From Linanthus parryae (Eukaryota > Streptophyta > Magnoliopsida > Ericales > Polemoniaceae), in contig JALGPY010000006.1 in assembly GCA_023055425.1 (NCBI GenBank), forward strand, positions 74,308,127 through 74,372,126: a stretch of 64,000 nt of DNA, read 5' to 3'. Positions within the stretch are counted from its first letter, which is position 1; the number at the start of each line of letters is the position of its first letter. Position numbers and translations under genes: made by a program. Below, in pieces: positions 34,947 to 46,497 of the stretch. The notes beneath the pieces are model-generated. The model was not told where the DNA came from, did no database searches, and saw only the letters and a list, made by a program, of their open reading frames with translations.

Positions 34947-36602
34947 GTGGTATCAGAGCCACAGGTCGTGGTTTATGTGTTACGTGGGATAGTTTTACAC
35001 CATAAATTGATTGTTTATCGCGTAAAACAAGACAAATCAAGCATGGGATGCAATTTGTCAATAATCTATCATAACAATACCCAGTTTTTGCATTGGATGC
35101 ATGAATTAGTGAGTTTGAGAAATTTTAGAATCTTAGATCTAGGTTTGGGCATCCTTGGAGAACAAGGAGTTATTCCAAAACAAGGAAACAACCAAACTTG
35201 GGCACCAAGCAAGGGAGTTGTTTTTGTAAACAACTCCCTAAGAGGTTCGGCCCCCCTAAAGGGACCGCCCCTGTTGCTTGCCGCCCAAGGTAGGCCGCCC
35301 TAGGGGTCGGGGCAGCCCTAGCCCACGGCCTAGCCGCGTGGGCTAGGGGCCGGCCGGCCCTAGGGACTTGCGGTTCACTTTTTGGGCCCGGGCAATTGGG
35401 TTGTTGGGCCCATGGACCGTTTTAACCCTAGAGTATCCTAAAACAATTAAAATTGACCAAGCGCGTTAAAATTGGATTTTAACTGTTTATGTGCAATTCG
35501 CATGGTGATTTGATATGGCCTTAGGATGTGGTTTGATGTGGATGTTTAATTTTGTGTTTTAGTTTACGGACTGCGAGCTGATCAATTAATTGTAATAATT
35601 AATTAGGGTTTTATGGCCTGCGAGCCATTTTTTTTCTCAACTTGTGAGATTTATTTTATTTAGTATAGAAGTTACCTAGTGCAAGATAATGTAGATTGTT
35701 AGCCAAGATTTAAGAAAAGAAGCCCAAAGCCAAAAGGAGCCACAAAATATGGAGCATTCCACATGAATATGAAGGATGGACCAAAAATTCAAGACGCATG
35801 GAGATGTGTTTGTTTTTATGGTTCATAGATAATTCCATTGGCTTGGAATTATCTTAGTCTAGAAAAGGCCATATCCACATCACGTTTTATTTATGTTTTG
35901 TGGTTGTTTACTTTATTGTCTTATTATTTTGTGGTTGGTGTATGGATGATGCATGCAAGTAGGATAATAAGATAATTAGACAACCCGGATCTATTATTTG
36001 GAGTTGTGCCTAAACTCAAATAGATAGATTAGTTGATATTGATCAACAAAACAATTAAAATTGAATTTAAAAATCCTTCAAAATTCAAATATTGTGTTCT
36101 TGCCTTCTCGTTATTTAAACACTCATTATCATCATGATTTATCAAGTTCGTGCGTGCCAAAGCATGGCGACTTGGTTCTTAATGATGGAATGCGATGGCA
36201 CAAGCTAGTAATGTGCAATTGTTTAAATAAGAGGTTGAACACAACTAGGCTATTAATGTGATTAAGAAACCTAGAGGCAATCAATTGGGATTATCCATAT
36301 GGATGGATAAATAAGGAGTTATTGCCCAATTGAACCAAGAGTTGCATAAAGGATGCAATTGGAATTGTTCCTACCTAAAGTAGTCAAATTATGGGTGACT
36401 TGCCAAAGCAAGCTCATAAGGAGATGAAACATGGATCTTGGCCCACTAGAAAATTTAAGGATATTTTCCGCATTAATATCTTGAGGGTTATTAATCTGTA
36501 GAAAAATAGTGGGAGCTATATTTGATAAACTAGCCATTATTGAGTATAGTCAAAAATTCACAAATACTAAAACTTGCGTATTTTCCTTTTGTAGAATTCC
36601 AA
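34947..36602 (+). promoter_or_regulatory. Element E primer-binding site and leader
   Basis: GTGGTATCAGAGCCACAGG at 34947 onward matches the initiator tRNA-Met complement perfectly over TGGTATCAGAGCC. The leader then runs 1.65 kb to the gag start. It contains a GC-rich block (35240-35400, with CCGGCCGGCCC) that has a related, reversed copy in the leader of element D (31920-32060). The short frames here are not conserved protein domains. Confidence 0.8.
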
Positions 36603-38999
36603 ATGGAAAACAACTCATCGAGTTCACAACATTCCCTACGATTTGTCCTTGAGAAGGACAAGCTCTCTGGAACCAACTTTCTTGAATAGTACAGAAACTT
36701 CAGAATCGTTCTCAAGCAAGAGAAGAAACTGTACGCAATAGAGGAGCATGTTCCAGAAGGTCCAGAGAACAAAACACCTGCTGCCCTAAAGGCGTATCAA
36801 AAGGGTGTTGATGACGCTAATGATGCGGCCTGCCTTATGCTATGCACCATGACTTCTGAGCTTCAGAAGCAACACAAAAACATGAATGTTGTCGATATGA
36901 TCGAGCATCTGAAGCAGCTCTTCCAAGAGAAGGCAAGGGTAGAGAGGTATGAGGTCTCTAAGGCACTGTTCAAGTGTCATCTGGCAGAAGGGAACCCGGT
37001 GGGACCCCATGTACTCCGTATGATCAGGTACTTGGAGAATCTCACCCGGCTAGGTTTCCCGGTCGGCCAAGAGTTGGAAACCGATCTCGTATTGCAATCG
37101 TTGCCCAAGAGTTATGGACAGTTCATCATGAACTATAACATGAACGAGATCGGGAAACCACTGCCAGATTTGCTCAATATGTTGAGGACAGCTGAACAGA
37201 GCATCAACAAGGGTAAGGGCAAGGCCATTATGATGGTACAGAAAGGAAAGGGCAAAAGGTTTGCCTCATCCTCCAAGGGCAAAGGCAAGTCAGTTGCCAA
37301 GTCCAAGGAACCTGCCCTTAAGCCTGTTGGTGGCATTGCCAAAGGTGTGACTAAAGGTGAGTGTCACTACTGCAGTCAGCCTGGACACTGGAGGAGGAAC
37401 TGCCCAAAATATGTGGAGGACAAGAGGCTTGGAATAGTGATTCAACCACAACCAGGTATTTTTCTTGTAGATGTCAATTTAACTGTCTCTACATCATGGG
37501 TATTAGATACTGGATGTGGATATCACATTTGTCGACATGTGCAGGATCTAAAGAGAAGTAGATGATTGGCTAAATGGGAGATAGATCTGCGCGTTGGGAA
37601 TGGAGCAAAAGTTGATGCGTTGGCCGTGGGCGTGTGCGAGCTATCTCTGCCTTCAGGATTAGTTTTAGAATTAAATAATTGCTATTTTGTGCCTGCTATG
37701 AGCAGAAACATTATTTATATTTCTTGTTTGGACAAGGATAGTTTTATTATTTCAATAAAGAACAATTGTTGTTCCTTTTATTTGAATAATATTCACTATT
37801 TTAGTGCGCAATTATTCAATGGATTGTATGTCCTTGACCTAAGCAATCATGTCTACAACATTAATACCAAGCGGATTAAAATAAATGATTTAATTCCTGC
37901 TTATTTATGGCACTGTCGTTTAGGCGACATAAACGAGAAACGTATATCTAGACTCCATAAGGATGGACTACTAGACTCATTTGATTTTGAATCATATGAG
38001 ACATGTGAGGATTGTTTATTGGGAAAAATGACAAAGTCCCCTTTAAATAAGAAAGGTGAGAGGACTAGTGAGCAATTGGCGCTCAAATATACTGATGTGT
38101 GTGGGCCATTTGCCACGCCTGCCAGGGGTGGTTACGTCTACTTCATTACATTTACTGATGATTACAGTAGATATGGATTTGTGTACCTCATGAGGGAAAA
38201 ATCTGAATCCTTTGAAGTGTTCAAAGAATTCAAGAATGAAGTAGAGAAGCAACTTGGCAAAAGTATCAAGGCTCTACGATCGGATCGTGGAGGAGAATAC
38301 TTAAGCCAAGAGTTTGACGACTATCTTAGAGAGTGTGGGATCGTGTCCCAACTCACTCCACCCGGAACGCCACAATGGAATGGCGTGTCTGAGAGGAGGA
38401 ATCGAAATCTATTGGATATGGTTCGATCTATGATGTGGCAAACCGATCTTCCATTATCATTTTGGGGCCACGCTCTATTAAGTGTAGCTTTCACCATTAA
38501 CCGTGTTCCATCTAAATCAGTCATGAAGACACCATATGAGATGTGGAATGGGAGGCGTCCCACACTGTCGTTCATGAGGATTTGGGGCTGCGAGGTCTAT
38601 GTAAAACGTTTACAATCAGACAAGCTAGGGCCAAAATCGGATAAGTGTAATTTTGTGGGGTACCCTAAGGAAACTAATGGTTACTACTTCTACAATCCAA
38701 CCGAGAACAAAGTGTTTGTTGCTCGGACCGGCGTGTTTCTAGAAATAAAGTTTGTCTCTAAAGAAGCAAGTTGGAGGACTGTAGAACTTGAAGAGGTTCA
38801 AGAACCACAAATCACTGAACCGATTATGGAACATGAACAGGAACCACAAGCTGTTGTGGAGCAGCCTGTTCAGGTAACACAAGAGCTTCGTAGATCTAGT
38901 AGAGTGCGCCAGGAATCCAAGAGGTATGGACTTCTCGTGACCGATTCCGGTGACACAATGCTCATAGATGATGACCTACTACCTATGAAGAGGCCATGA
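36603..38999 (+). pseudogene. Element E gag, protease and integrase, two stops
   Basis: The ATG at 36603 opens MENNSSSSQHSLRFVLEKD. An in-frame TAG follows at about 36687, in FLE*YRNFRIVL, where W (TGG) is usual. Gag shows YGQFIMNYNMNEIGKPL and a zinc knuckle CHYCSQPGHWRRNC near 37365. The protease motif reads WVLDTGCGYHIC (D-T-G). A TGA at 37563-37565 interrupts LKRSR*LAKWEIDLRVGNG, probably from CGA by C-to-T change. The same frame then gives the intact integrase: LWHCRLGDIN, CEDCLLGKMTKSPL, YTDVCGPF, SDRGGEYLS and TPQWNGVSERRN. It ends at a TGA (38997-38999) after a one-base shift near 38970-38990 in the linker to reverse transcriptase. Confidence 0.92.
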
Positions 39000-40574
39000 A
39001 GGGCCCAGACTCTCAGAAGTGGCTAGAAGCCATGAGATCCGAGATGGAATCCATGTATACCAACAAAGTATGGACTTTGGTGGAACCACCTGAAGGGGCG
39101 CGGCCCATAGGGTGCAAATGGGTCTTCAAGAAGAAGATCGACATGGATGGTAATGTGATTACCTATAAGGGCCGATTGGTGGCTAAAGGATTCAGACAGA
39201 TTCATGGTATTAACTATGATGAAACCTTTTCACCAGTCGCTATGACCAAATCCATCCGAATCCTACTTGCGATTGCAGCATACCACGACTATGAGATTTG
39301 GCAGATGGATGTCAAAACAGCATTCCTTTATGGGAATCTCCTCGAGGACGTGTATATGATAGCCGGAGGGTTTTGAGGATCCAAAGCAAGCCAACAAAGT
39401 CTGTAAACTGCAACAATCCATTTATGGATTGAAGCAAGCTTCTAGGAGTTGGAATCGACGTTTTGATGAAGTACTCGAAGAGTTTGGCTTCATCAGGAAC
39501 GAAGATGAGTCTTGTGTCTACAAGAAGGTTAGTGGGAGCTCTGTGGCTTTTCTGGTCTTGTATGTGGATGACTTACTACTCATTGGAAACGACGTTCCCA
39601 TGCTGCAATCTGTTAAAGATTGGCTAGGGAAGTGTTTCTCAATGAAAGACTTAGGGGAAGCAGCCAATATACTCGGTATAAAGATCTATAGAGATAGATC
39701 TAAGAGACTGCTAGGCCTAAGTCAAAGTACATATATTGACAAGGTGTTGAAACGGTTCAACATGCAAGATTCCAATAAGGGATTCTTGCCCATGTCACAT
39801 GGAATCACTCTTTCGAAGAGTGATTGTCCTTCCAATGAGATTGAGAAGGAACGCATGAGTAGAATTCCCTATGCCTTGGCCATAGGATCTATCATGTATG
39901 TCATGTTATGTACTAGACCAGATGTGTCATATGCCATGAGTATGACAAGCAGATACCAATCCAATCCAGGTGAGAGTCACTGGATTGCAGTCAAGAACAT
40001 CCTAAAGTACTTGAGAAGAACTAAGGATGCTTTCTTGATATTTGGCGGTGAGGAAGAGTTGCGTGTAAGGGGTTACACTGATTCAAGCTTCCAAACCGAC
40101 AGAGATGACTTTAGATCACAGTCGGGATATGTGTTTTGCCTGAATGGAACAGCTGTGAGCTGGAAGAGTTCCAAGCAAGAGACGGTGGATGATTCTACAA
40201 CAGAGGCTGAGTACATTGCTGCGAATAGCGTAGCAAAGGAAGCTGTTTGGATCAGAAAGTTTGTTTCTGAACTTGGTGTGGTTCCTAGTATTGCGGATCC
40301 AGTTGAGTTGTACTGTGACAACAATGGGGCGATCGCGCAATCGAAGGAACCCAGTTCGCACCAGAAATCCAAGCACGTGCTCAGGAAGTTTCATCTAATT
40401 CGAGATATTATCGATAGAGGAGACGTTCGGATATGCAAGATTCCTACAGATGAGAGTCTGTCAGAACCGCTTACAAAGCCGCTCACGCAGTGGAAGCATG
40501 AAGGGCACACTAAGAGTATGGGCATACGAGATGCACCGATTGGCTCTAGTGCAAGTGGGAGACTGTTGGAATAG
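38996..40574 (+). pseudogene. Element E reverse transcriptase and RNase H, one frameshift
   Basis: The reverse transcriptase N-terminus (KWLEAMRSEMESMYTNKVWTLV, GCKWVFKKKID, YEIWQMDVKTAFLYGN) runs to about 39365, where a one-base insertion near GCCGGAGGG ends that frame. The rest, from about 39371, is uninterrupted to 40574: SIYGLKQASRSWN, the intact catalytic LYVDDLLLIGND, NILGIKIYRD, then RNase H with GYTDSSFQTD, STTEAEYIAANSVAKEA, LYCDNNGAIAQSKEP and SEPLTKPL. The pol stop falls inside the LTR start (TGTTGGAATAG), a common arrangement in this lineage. Confidence 0.92.
40548..40563 (+). promoter_or_regulatory. Element E polypurine tract
   Basis: The sequence GTGCAAGTGGGAGAC immediately precedes the LTR start TGTTGG at 40564 and lies within the end of pol. 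Confidence 0.7.
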
Positions 40575-41710
40575 ATGCCCTAGAGGCAATCTAGTTTAGT
40601 ATGAATTTACTTGTGGCTAGAAATTCATTTATTATTTATTGGATATTTAATATAATGAAGTCCTTAGATTTACAATTGTGTTGTCTATCTTAAATATCCC
40701 TAGTACAGTATAATGATTAATGGGACAATCATCTATAGACTAGTAGGGGGTTGGATTGATATGGAGATATCATGATCCAACACAGAGGTGTGCATTAAGG
40801 GTAATGACGCACTGGATTGACCCATCTCCGAGAAGGCTACATACACATTATGTTAAGTCACAAGCGCTTCTCTATGTGCAATGGTATTGTCATCCTTAGA
40901 CTTGAAGTCACTAGATATTCTAGTTGTGGATTATTGTGATTTTGGTAGCGTTAAACGCTACACCGTAACTGGGTAGTTATAAAGGCGTGTACCGGATACA
41001 ATAAGAAGCAAGCTTAGAGATCGTAGTGGACGTAGATAGAATTTGTCCCTCCCACATAACGGGAGCATATATCCTAGGCCACTCGAGGGATAGTGCTTAT
41101 AGAATGTCTGGCCAGACTCAAATAAATCAATATGGGATATTGATGTTATTTGCACGAATAAGGCTATTCCCATGGATTGAGATACTGTGGATTGGATATA
41201 CGAGTGTGACTTGTATGTCTCGTGTCCAATCCGGATATAGAGACAAAGGGATGAGACAATCACTTGTACAAAGGTTCTCAAGATGACTATTCTATTAGTT
41301 GGCTAGAATAGATGTTTTGCTAGAAACCGCTCCATATTAGCAAATTGTTGCTACCAACTAGATAGAACCTATGGGGTCACACGCTAGATAGAGTTGAACT
41401 AGGTTTGGGAATTAATTAATTGGATTAATTAGTTAGAAGGATCACTTTGCAAAACCTTGCAAACTTAGTAGGGACTAATTTGCAAGGAAGGGACTAAATT
41501 GAATTCTAGTAGGACCAGAATAAGTCCTTTAGGTAGTTAACAAGGATTTGTTGGACTATATAAAGGACCTTCCTTCCTTCCCACACTTATGTTCATAATT
41601 GATCATAACTTGAGTGGGAGAGAACAAAAGGAGAGATAGCAAGCAAGCTAGAGGAGCTCGCCGCCCCCTAGCCCGCCGCCCGTCCACGTCGGCCCCAAGG
41701 AGGCCGAACC
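40564..41710 (+). repeat. Element E, 3' LTR, first part, split by element F
   Basis: It matches the 5' LTR from TGTTGGAATAGATGC to GGAGGCCGAACC. The TATA box is at about 41563-41579. Bases 41706-41710 (GAACC) are the target copy of element F. Confidence 0.9.
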
Positions 41711-42070
41711 TGTAATACCCCGTCTAAAATCTAAGGGTAAAATAGTAATTTGGATAGATAAATATATATATATATATAATATTTGGGTAGTTATCGTATT
41801 AATATCGTATGAGATTTTAGAGAAACGTTAAGTTAATAATCGTAAGTTAAAACATAATTATTATCTCTATTTTAAGTTTTAACGCGGGTACAACCACCGC
41901 GGAATTAAGTGTGTGAGTTGCACTAGATCACAATACCTCTTGGTGTGCCACCCACACTTTAGTTGTTTTTCCAATACTTATCACCCTCAAATGAACCCAT
42001 CTTCTTCGGCAAGCTTGCCGCACCAACACCACCGTGCACCCAATCTTCCCCCGAAAGCCTCCTTCACCAC

Positions 42071-42079
42071 CTATATAAG
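42071..42079 (+). promoter_or_regulatory. Element F LTR TATA box
   Basis: CTATATAAG ahead of a C/T-rich leader; the same box recurs at 46871-46879 in the 3' LTR. It is the best core-promoter candidate in the LTR. Confidence 0.6.
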
Positions 42080-43881
42080 CAGCTCTCTTCCCTCACAAGC
42101 TCATCACCATCACCACTGTTAACTCAATCATCTTCACCCTCATCTTCTTCCTCCTCTCCGTCCGCCAACGCCACCGCCATAACCACCACCTTCAAGCTCT
42201 CCACCACCACCACCTCTCAACTCTCTGCCTCACATCTCACCCTCTGACTCTCTCTTTCTCCCTCTATGTTCTCTGACCCCGAACAGAGCACAAGGCAGCA
42301 GCACCAGCCGGCAAAAACCGGCCACCACCAATGCCACCGTCGGGGAGGAAGACCCGAACCACCCTATATGTTCTTGACCCACCTTTCTCTCTCGAATCTC
42401 CTCTCTGTCGTGGCCTCAATAGCATGAAAAGGAGTTTAAGCAACAAGACACAGCAAGCAGCAAACAGTAGCCGGCGAAGATTTTCCAGCGAAACTCCATT
42501 TTTGCCGGCCCAAGCTTCGGCCAACCCAAACCAGAGACACCCAGGCCACTTTGGTGGTCTCTCTCAACTCTCTAGGGTCCGACTGAGCTGTTGGAACTCT
42601 CAGCCGCGGCCAAGAACCACCGGAAACCGTCCGGTCGAGCTCCACTTTCCGACGAGTTTTTCGACAACCCGACCCGCTTCGTTTCTTCGCCGTTTCTTGT
42701 AATTCTTGGTGTGGGTAAGTCCTAAATTACCTCCTAAGTTGTTTTTTGGTCATCAAAATCATGTCTTTATGCCTCGAATTCGTGTTTATATTGATCGATT
42801 TGAGAATTTAAGTTTGGGGAGCTAAGTGTCTTTTAAGAAAGAAGTTTTCTATAACTTGGGGGTTGTGAGTGTATATTGAAGAAACTGTTGGGGTTTGAGT
42901 GTAGTATAAATATTCTGAAATTACCTTTAATTGGATTATTAGTTTAGTAATGTTATATTAATATGTGTTTCAAATAAATTAAATAAAAATTGATGCTTTG
43001 GAATAAAAATATAATTATGGCAAAATAAATTATTTTCTTAAAAATAAAAGTATGTTTTAATATAAGATGTTTAATTTCGTAGTAAGAATATGATGTGAGT
43101 AAATCATTATTTTCTTGAAAAATATATCATTTTAAATACTAAACGTCACTTTAAATAGTTATTCCCGAGTATTTGCTCAATAAAATCTTCTTAGCAAGCA
43201 GCCTATTTGAGATAATAAAAAAATTGCATTCATAAATATTTATTGTGTAATATCACTATAGTTTTATTATCTAATGAATTTCCAAGTATTTATTTAATCT
43301 TTTATTAATAAGTATCTCTATTTGAACATCGTTTTCTAGCTAAAATAACTTTTTATAAAGAAGATAATGCTCTTTTATTACAATTGCTAGTAACTATAAT
43401 TTGTTTATTTTGGAAAAGTATTTATTAATGTTGATTTAATAATAATCAAGTTATTTCAAAATGCATCTTTATATAAGAATATGACGTAAAGACGAAATGG
43501 GGTCGTGAGAGAAGTAACTAGTATTCGACATAACCGAGCAATTTTATAGAGTTAGTGCATTCGTTTATAACACCGTTATGACTAGAGATTTGTAAATTTT
43601 AGGAGACGGATACGTGGACGTAGGTTTCGTCGAACATCCGTTGTACGACTGCTGAGTTGACTTCAGGTGAGTTATATTCTTAGCCTAGCTAGCCTTAGCT
43701 CCATTCATGTCATTATATGATTTTAATAATTGTCTCAAAATGTGTTTTGTGCTTCACATGCTTTATTCGAGTCTGTTTAGATTTCAAAATGATTCTTTGA
43801 AACTGTCACGAAATAATAATCCGTTCATAATGCAAAGTGGAAAGATTCGCTTGTACCGGAACCAGTTATGTTGCTTCTATT

Positions 43882-44154
43882 GGGTTTCGATCCCCTGGGC
43901 TTAGATCCCTAAAATGCGGGACTCCGTGTGCCCCTAAGGTTTCGATCTCTTGGGTTTTATTCCCTAAAATGCGGGACTCCGTGTGCCCCTAAGGTTTCGA
44001 TCCCTTGGGTTTTATTCCCTAAAATGCGGGACTCCGTGTGCCCCTAAGGTTTCGATCCCTTGGGTTTTATTCCCTAAAATGCAGGACTTCGTGTGCCCCT
44101 AAAGTTTAGATCCCTTGGGTTTTATTCCCTGAAATGCGGGACTTCGCGTGCCCC
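43882..44154 (+). repeat. 55-bp tandem repeat in F 5' LTR, five units
   Basis: The unit starts GGTTTCGATCCCTTGGGTTT, passes through ATGCGGGACTCCGTGTG and ends CCCCTAA. The middle units are almost identical and the outer ones more diverged (CCCCTGGGCTTAGATCC in the first, TTTAGATCC in the last). The unit has internal inverted GATCCC/GGGAC-like pieces but no spacer diversity, so it is a plain minisatellite. Confidence 0.9.
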
Positions 44155-44814
44155 GGCTCTACGCCTTATTGGATAGGGTCCAGCATCTAGATAACACTCC
44201 TTTGATTGACGCTCTTAGGAGGGTGTTGCAACACTTAAGGTCTAGTATGTCTGTCGTGGTCACTTGTCAACCCTGGTACAGCGAGAAGAGATAATATCTG
44301 GACATCTTTGATCCTCTGTTTGGAAATGTGCAATGGAACAGAATTTCGATAAGTGGATTTGTTTCTAAAACGTTCATAAATGATTATTTCTGCTGCAAAC
44401 TCTGATAATGTTTTACTCGTATTCTGTTACTGTTTTACTTAACTCGTGAATCATCAACTATTTCATCTTCCTTGTTTTACACGCTAAGGTGTATCTCACT
44501 CAGCAATTCAAGCTGATTTTGGAAATTGCGGTTCTTGTTTTTCTTCCCACCGCAGGCCTAGGAGATGGATTGTAAGATAGAAGGGGCGCGAGACTCATCT
44601 AGAGTATGGACGTCACCAGTAGACCATCTAATAGATGTTAGATAAGTTTTGTGAGATAGTTTTGTGTAATAGTAGCAACTAGTGTGTAATACTCTAAGTT
44701 TGGTGTTTAATAATATGAATAAGTGTTGTGAAATGTATTGCTTTTGATCTCCGCCGCTTCTATTAAGCATCGCCCTCCCGGTCTTGTCCCGAGCCGGATA
44801 AGGGGGTTGTTGCA

Positions 44815-44832
44815 GGTGGTATCGGAGCAGTT
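44815..44832 (+). promoter_or_regulatory. Element F primer-binding site
   Basis: GGTGGTATCGGAGCAGT follows the LTR end TTGCA. TGGTATCGGAGC matches the initiator tRNA-Met complement except for a G in place of A. Confidence 0.75.
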
Positions 44833-45208
44833 CTTTCCAACAAGGGAAATTAAAACCTGTAGGGTAACTTAAAATGAACTTAGGGCAAGATAAAATACGG
44901 ATAAGCCGGGTATTTGGGGAGTTCTTTGGTCACTTCCTCTTGCTTGACAAGTTGCTGCGTGCTATCTGACTTTACCCTGTTCTGTGTTGAGACCCTAGTA
45001 CCAATTACGGTATAAGGTTATGAAACCGTACCTCTAGTGTTCTTTATTCGTGTTCTTTTATGTGTATCTCGCTGAGATATTGTTTGATTAGTTGGTATTG
45101 AGTACTTATTAGTGTGACCTATTATTTGGGGAAGTACGTGTGTTACGATAAGGAATCGTTTGGGGTACGTTATCACTAGGAGCACCGTTACGTATTTGAA
45201 AGTAAGAA

Positions 45209-46441
45209 ATGGAAGGAGAAGAAGCCCTACACCCACAAGTGGCTCAGTTGATCGGCCATATGGATCAGTTTGTTCAGGCAATGAACAACAACAACCGGAA
45301 CAACAATAACAATGCTGTTGTTGAACAAGAACCTCACTGGACTAAAAAGATAGCTCGTCGGAACCCAAGTTGCTTTTTTGGGAAAGAAGATCCCGTGTTG
45401 CTTGAGAATTGGATTAGGGAGTTCGATAAGATTTTCCAGGCCATGGAATGCCCAGAAGCTAGAATGGTTAAGGAGGCAGCGTTCTACTTCAAGGGAAAAG
45501 CTGACAACTGGTGGACTGCCAATCGAGCAAGGTTCATGGCTCAAGAAAGTCTTAACTGGGAGGCCCTGAAGACTGCAATGAGAATTGCCTTTTATCCGGA
45601 GCATGTTAAGGAGCATAAATATCAGGAGTTCATTGCACTAAAGCAAGGAAACGATTCGGTGACTGAATACTACGAAAAGTTCGTGGAGTTAGCTCGTTTT
45701 GGAGAAGATATTGTACCTACCGAAAGGCGCTTGGTCACTCGTTTCATCGGAGGTCTGAAGCTTGAGATTCAGAGGACCATGCTCACCAGAACCTACGACA
45801 CGCTGTCTGAGGCATATGGGATAGCTGCTAACATTTGGAGAGTCGATCAGGTGATGACACAACAAAAGAAGAGAAAAGCGGAAGGCCAAGAGGATGGAAA
45901 CTATGGACAAGGCAAGAACAACCAAAGGGCAGACAAGCGTCCCAAGCTAGTCAATGTTGGAGGTAATAAGAATTGGGGAAATGGAGACAATCGTAACCAG
46001 CAACGCAACCTCAATTGCAACAGGTCTGGCTATAATCATAGAGGATACACTTGTGAAGGCTCGGCCTTGACTTGCAGGTTTTGTGGCATCAAAGGCCACA
46101 TAGCTTCTGACTGTAGGAGGAGGATGACGGCTGAAAATGAGCAAAGAGGCAACGGGCAAGGACAACGTCAGAATCAGAATGGGCGAAACCAATTTCGCAA
46201 TAATAACAACAATGGAAATGGCAGTAGGAATGGAGGTCGGAATAGGAATGCAGTTACAAAGGAAAACGATGAGACTGGAAACAATAGGAACAGGAATGGA
46301 GGGAGCGCCACTCAGGGAAACAACCAGAGGCCGCCCGGACAAGTCTTTGTGTTGAGTAAACCAGAGGCACAAGCAGTGAACAATACAAAAGGTAAGCACT
46401 CTGATCTTAATCTTTGTGCGTCTCATTTAGAAAACCGCTGA
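45209..46441 (+). CDS. Element F gag protein, 410 aa, intact
   Basis: This encodes a structural protein expected to form the virus-like particle and bind element RNA in the cytoplasm. The ATG at 45209 lies 394 bp after the LTR. The N-terminus has an Asn run (about residues 27-35). A Retrotrans_gag domain covers about residues 55-210 (FFGKEDPVLLENWIREFDKI, FYFKGKADNWW, FIALKQGNDSVTEYYEKF, RFIGGLKLEIQ). A zinc knuckle CRFCGIKGHIASDC (CX2CX4HX4C) sits near residues 290-303, followed by a long Asn/Arg/Gly/Gln-rich tail. The end (GQVFVLSKPEAQAVNN, then a 20-residue tail) stops where the protease linker would begin in a full element. Only 56 bp separate the TGA from the 3' LTR, so pol is cleanly missing and not merely mutated. 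Confidence 0.92.
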   Translation: MEGEEALHPQVAQLIGHMDQFVQAMNNNNRNNNNNAVVEQEPHWTKKIARRNPSCFFGKEDPVLLENWIREFDKIFQAMECPEARMVKEAAFYFKGKADNWWTANRARFMAQESLNWEALKTAMRIAFYPEHVKEHKYQEFIALKQGNDSVTEYYEKFVELARFGEDIVPTERRLVTRFIGGLKLEIQRTMLTRTYDTLSEAYGIAANIWRVDQVMTQQKKRKAEGQEDGNYGQGKNNQRADKRPKLVNVGGNKNWGNGDNRNQQRNLNCNRSGYNHRGYTCEGSALTCRFCGIKGHIASDCRRRMTAENEQRGNGQGQRQNQNGRNQFRNNNNNGNGSRNGGRNRNAVTKENDETGNNRNRNGGSATQGNNQRPPGQVFVLSKPEAQAVNNTKGKHSDLNLCASHLENR

Positions 46442-46482
46442 GACCCTAGAAACCCTTCCAAGCTTCGAGGACGAAGCTCAGT

Positions 46483-46497
46483 CTAAGGGGGGGAGGA
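46483..46497 (+). promoter_or_regulatory. Element F polypurine tract
   Basis: TAAGGGGGGGAGGA immediately before the LTR start TGTAATACCCC at 46498, as in many chromovirus-type gypsy elements. Confidence 0.8.

Larger units (their letters stand above)
41711..44814 (+). repeat. Element F, 5' LTR, 3.1 kb
   Basis: TGTAATACCCCG at the start, GGGGGTTGTTGCA at the end. A TATA box (CTATATAAG) at 42071-42079 is followed by a long C/T-rich stretch (42080-42260) that looks like a transcription start and 5' leader. A five-unit 55-bp tandem repeat lies at 43882-44154. Long AT-rich stretches fill 42900-43500. The short open frames in the C-rich part (for example 41913-42122) are compositional and not real genes. 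Confidence 0.9.

Noticed and set aside
34947..34962. tRNA-like TGGTATCAGAGCC sequences (here and near 5497, 24030, 32375, 44817, 57138)
   Set aside because: They are primer-binding sites complementary to a tRNA 3' end, each directly after an LTR. No cloverleaf surrounds them.
34878..35303. 141-codon open frame across the E LTR end and leader
   Set aside because: It crosses the primer-binding site, and the related leader of D breaks the frame. No domain.
41913..42710. Open frames in the C/T-rich part of the F LTR (repeated at 46704-47625)
   Set aside because: They are compositional (CCACCA, TCTTCC), lie around the TATA box and leader, and differ in length between the two LTR copies. No domain is present.
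43882..44154. Could the 55-bp repeats be a CRISPR array
   Set aside because: The repeats are directly tandem with no spacers, in a plant LTR.
45227..46426. Minus-strand open frames opposite the F gag
   Set aside because: Shadows of the strong plus-strand gag codons; no motif.
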